Assembly (NCBI GenBank): GCA_965249175.1
Contig: OZ252227.1
Location: forward strand, 5,270,001-5,334,000
Length of the DNA stretch: 64,000 nucleotides
Source of the DNA: CAZYFH01 sp965249175
GTDB taxonomy: Bacteria > Acidobacteriota > Vicinamibacteria > Vicinamibacterales > UBA8438
Direction: 5' to 3'
The translations under genes and the position numbers were made by a program. Shown here piece after piece: positions 61,674 through 64,000 of the stretch; within the stretch, counting starts at the first letter, position 1; each line of letters starts with the position of its first letter. The notes below the pieces were generated by a model. It saw nothing but the letters and a program-made list of their open reading frames with translations. It did no database searches and was not told where the DNA came from.

Positions 61674-62726
61674 ATGGTGAATCATGGTTTCGGTTTCAGT
61701 CGTGTGCTCTTGGTAGGGACGGGGTTGCTCGTCATGGTGTTGGCCCCCGTGACGGCCACCGCTCAACAGTCGGCAGGCGCCTGGACCGCTCCACGAACGG
61801 CGGACGGCCAGCCCGACCTGCAGGGCGTGTGGGATTTTCGCACCCTGACCCCGCTCCAGCGGCCGGAAGATCAGGCCGAGCAATCGGTGCTGACGCCGGA
61901 AGAGGCCGCGGAGATCGAGGCCAACGCCGTGCAGAGCGCCATTGACGCGGATGCCCCGAGCGAGGTGCGCACGGAACCGCTGCCCGCGGGCGGCGACGTC
62001 GGTGCCTACAACAACTTCTGGTTCGATCGCGGTGCCGGGGTCGTCGACGACCGCCGCACGGCGCTGATCGTCGATCCGCCGGATGGACGTGTGCCGTCCG
62101 CTCTGCCGGGGGTCTCGCAGCAGGGCGGCGGCGGTGATGACGCCTCGCGACCCGTGCGATTCCGTGTCGGCGGCATCGGGACGGACGGACCGGAAGACCG
62201 CGGGCTCGCCGAGCGGTGTCTCATCGGGTTCAATACCGGCCCCCCGATCGTGCCCGCGGGCTACAACCAGAACCTCCAGCTGTTCCAGGCACCCGGCTAC
62301 GTGGCGATCCTCAACGAGATGGTGCACGACACGCGTATCGTCCCGCTCGACGGGCGTCCCCACCTCGCGGAAGACATCCGCCAGTGGATGGGTGACGCGC
62401 GCGGCTACTGGGACGGCGACACGCTGGTCGTGGAAACGTCGAACTTCACCGACAAGACCGCGAGTTTCAACCCGTCAGTGGTGAGCGCGGTGGGCAGTGG
62501 CACCACCCTCCGTCTGACGGAACGCTTTTCCCGGGTCGACGACGACACCCTGCTGTATGAATACACCGTCGACGATCCAACCACATTCACCCAGGCGTTC
62601 ACCGTCGCCCTGCCGATGAAGCGGGGCGGAGCGCCGATGTTCGAGTACGCCTGTCACGAAGGCAACTACGGGCTGCTCAACATGCTGGCCGGCGCGCGAG
62701 CGGAGGAACGGGAAGGCGCGCCCTAA
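61674..62726 (+). CDS. Secreted acidobacterial hypothetical protein
   Basis: 350 aa with signal peptide (VLLVGTGLLVMVLAPVTATAQ). The first mature residues (WTAPRTADGQPDLQGVWDF) and the WDGDTLVVETSNFTDKT segment are typical of a very common acidobacterial secreted family of unknown function, often in many paralogues. Beta-rich, with one Cys pair. GAGGAG is about 11 bases before the ATG at 61674. It is convergent with the VWA gene. Confidence 0.8.
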   Translation: MVNHGFGFSRVLLVGTGLLVMVLAPVTATAQQSAGAWTAPRTADGQPDLQGVWDFRTLTPLQRPEDQAEQSVLTPEEAAEIEANAVQSAIDADAPSEVRTEPLPAGGDVGAYNNFWFDRGAGVVDDRRTALIVDPPDGRVPSALPGVSQQGGGGDDASRPVRFRVGGIGTDGPEDRGLAERCLIGFNTGPPIVPAGYNQNLQLFQAPGYVAILNEMVHDTRIVPLDGRPHLAEDIRQWMGDARGYWDGDTLVVETSNFTDKTASFNPSVVSAVGSGTTLRLTERFSRVDDDTLLYEYTVDDPTTFTQAFTVALPMKRGGAPMFEYACHEGNYGLLNMLAGARAEEREGAP

Positions 62727-62746
62727 GTTTGTCCGCGACGGGTTGC

Positions 62747-63667
62747 TCAGGAGCCCTCGGACGACGACGGGGCGATGTAGCTCCGCCGGGCACGGGCTTC
62801 CCTGCCGCGGCCCGTGATGCGCACTTCCAGGTCGTGCCGTTTGCCGTCCCGAACGGATGGTGTGAACCCCAGCACGTACTGGCTGTGCAGCTCCTGCGAG
62901 ACGCGGGTAAACGTCGGGCCAAGCTCGTCGGTTTCCTCGAGGAGGAAGTAGCCGCCGCCGGTTTCCTCCGCGAGCCGCCGCAGACTGCGGTCGGGACGGG
63001 TCCGGCGCACACCACGGCCATCGAAATACTCGACCTCGAGTCCAATCGAGTAGATCATCACTTCTTCGGCGACAGCGCGGTCGAGGACATCCCGCCATCC
63101 AAGCTCGCTGGAACTGTCCTGGCCGTCGGTCAGCAGGAGGATCACCTTTCGGCCGTCGACGTCGAGCAGGGCGTCGAGACTCGCCTCCAGCGCGTCGAAT
63201 AGACGCGTTTCGTTGCCGAAATCAAGCCCGCTGAGCTCGTCGATCAATGCGTCACGATCACCGACAAACGTGGAGGGGACCACCTCGATCTTGTCGTTGA
63301 ACGCGCCGACGCGAGCCCGGTCGTCGGGCAGCATCCGAATGAGGAACTGCTCGGCACCACCGAGAATCAGATGCATGACGTTGGTCGTGCTGATGCTGGT
63401 ATCGAGCATGACGACCACGGTGATGGGCCGCACGTCGTTTTCGAACAGCGTGATCTCCTGCAGCTGCTCGTCATCGAAGATCGCGAACTCCTCCTGCACC
63501 AGATCGGGGACGAGTCGTCCCGAGGCATCGGTGACGGTGACGTAGAGGTCGACCAGTTCGGTGCCCGCTCGAAACAGTGGCGGCTGCTGCTGCCCGCCCA
63601 CCAGTATCGGTACGGACGCGACGCCGAGCGCGACGACACCCGCCAGAAACGCTCTTCTCTCATTCAC
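62747..63667 (-). CDS. VWA-domain secreted protein
   Basis: 306 aa with Sec-type signal (RRAFLAGVVALGVASVPILVGG). The von Willebrand A domain carries a full MIDAS motif D89-T-S91-I-S93 (VMLDTSIST), Thr in the NETRLFD region, and LLLTDGQDSS. It is the acidobacterial VWFA-related family, probably metal-dependent adhesion or protein binding in the periplasm. GAGAGGTGA precedes the ATG, ten bases from the upstream PD40 gene stop, so they are co-transcribed. Confidence 0.9.
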   Translation of the reverse strand: MNERRAFLAGVVALGVASVPILVGGQQQPPLFRAGTELVDLYVTVTDASGRLVPDLVQEEFAIFDDEQLQEITLFENDVRPITVVVMLDTSISTTNVMHLILGGAEQFLIRMLPDDRARVGAFNDKIEVVPSTFVGDRDALIDELSGLDFGNETRLFDALEASLDALLDVDGRKVILLLTDGQDSSSELGWRDVLDRAVAEEVMIYSIGLEVEYFDGRGVRRTRPDRSLRRLAEETGGGYFLLEETDELGPTFTRVSQELHSQYVLGFTPSVRDGKRHDLEVRITGRGREARARRSYIAPSSSEGS

Positions 63668-63676
63668 CTCTCTACC

Positions 63677-64000
63677 TTACCTCGGCTGCCATGCGGGCGT
63701 GCCCTCTTCCCACCGGTTGTCGGTCAGGGGTCGCTGCCCGGTCCCGTCAGCTCGCATGATGAAGAGCTCGCCGTAGGGTTGGGGAATGTCCGCGAGCGGC
63801 GCTTCGTCCTTGAAGCCGAGGCGCGAGCTGCTGAACAGGATGTGCTCGCCATCGGCCGACCACGCCGGGTGCGAGTCGTTGCCGGATGACACGGTGAGCT
63901 GCCGCACGTCGGTACCGTCGGGCCGGATCGTGTAGATGTCGAAATCGCCGTCGGCCAGCCGGCTGAACAGGATGCGATCGCCGTCCGGCGACCAGACGGG
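63677..64000 (-). CDS. PD40/TolB-like beta-propeller protein (5' part outside window)
   Basis: The last 108 codons of a gene that continues past the right edge. Repeated PD40 units are visible (PVWSPDGDRILFSRLADGDF, AWSADGEHILFSSSR and the last ELFIMRADGTGQRPLTDNRW). Such propellers occur in TolB-like, DPP-like and sensor proteins; the complete protein cannot be classified here. The Met at 63907 is internal. It is followed nine bases later by the VWA gene. Confidence 0.82.
   Translation of the reverse strand, partial: PVWSPDGDRILFSRLADGDFDIYTIRPDGTDVRQLTVSSGNDSHPAWSADGEHILFSSSRLGFKDEAPLADIPQPYGELFIMRADGTGQRPLTDNRWEEGTPAWQPR

Noticed and set aside
1..64000. tRNA, rRNA or riboswitch genes
   Set aside because: No cloverleaf pattern, conserved rRNA segment or known aptamer core was recognised on either strand by eye; a covariance search was not possible here.

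Overview
The window is GC-rich and gene-dense. The gene content suggests an uncultured or poorly characterised Acidobacteriota, most likely class Vicinamibacteria; this is inferred from gene families, as there is no rRNA marker here. Indicators are three copies of the planctomycete-type cytochrome/DUF1592 protein paired with DUF1552 (HXXSHH) Tat proteins, DUF5916 outer-membrane barrels with a CBM9-like domain, secreted ankyrin proteins, PQQ dehydrogenases without a haem domain, tannase, a VWA protein, and many Sec, Tat and lipoprotein signals. I found no rRNA, tRNA or CRISPR array.

Layout. 1-8.6 kb: a DUF5916 barrel cut by the left edge, DinB, small envelope proteins, PcaC-like decarboxylase, tannase-family esterase, and an SSF symporter coupled to a 4-TM protein. 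8.8-23.7 kb: DUF1592/DUF1552 modules 1 and 2 with ankyrin and cytochrome c'-like partners, separated by a haem protein, an MBL hydrolase and a VapBC-type toxin-antitoxin pair. 23.7-29.4 kb: ECF sigma/anti-sigma/YbjQ operon, a decayed IS91-type transposase, and a JmjC/PepSY block bracketed by a two-copy repeat. 29.4-37.4 kb: VOC protein, S9 peptidase, third ankyrin and module 3. 37.5-42.9 kb: tandem PQQ dehydrogenases and an S1/P1 nuclease. 43-53.6 kb: amidohydrolase lipoprotein, the second DUF5916 barrel with its haem/propeller lipoprotein, epoxide-hydrolase-like lipoprotein, and a haem/copper-monooxygenase-like protein. 53.6-64 kb: a broken membrane glycosyltransferase, fourth ankyrin, an AttEFGH-like ABC operon, and VWA/PD40 proteins.

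How the genes fit together. Most products appear to act in the periplasm, at the outer membrane or outside the cell. Haem proteins (CxxCH), PQQ dehydrogenases and esterase/hydrolase/amidohydrolase enzymes suggest oxidative and hydrolytic processing of organic substrates. The most striking organisation is the repeated module of secreted haem protein, Tat HXXSHH protein and a third secreted protein (ankyrin twice, c'-type cytochrome once).

The intergenic DNA carries several repeat families: a REP-like hairpin mosaic at four loci, a two-copy repeat around a 3.1 kb block, and a 164-bp element with 19-bp terminal inverted repeats. There is also a decayed 3' fragment of a nearby gene. Together they show recent recombination and mobile-element activity.
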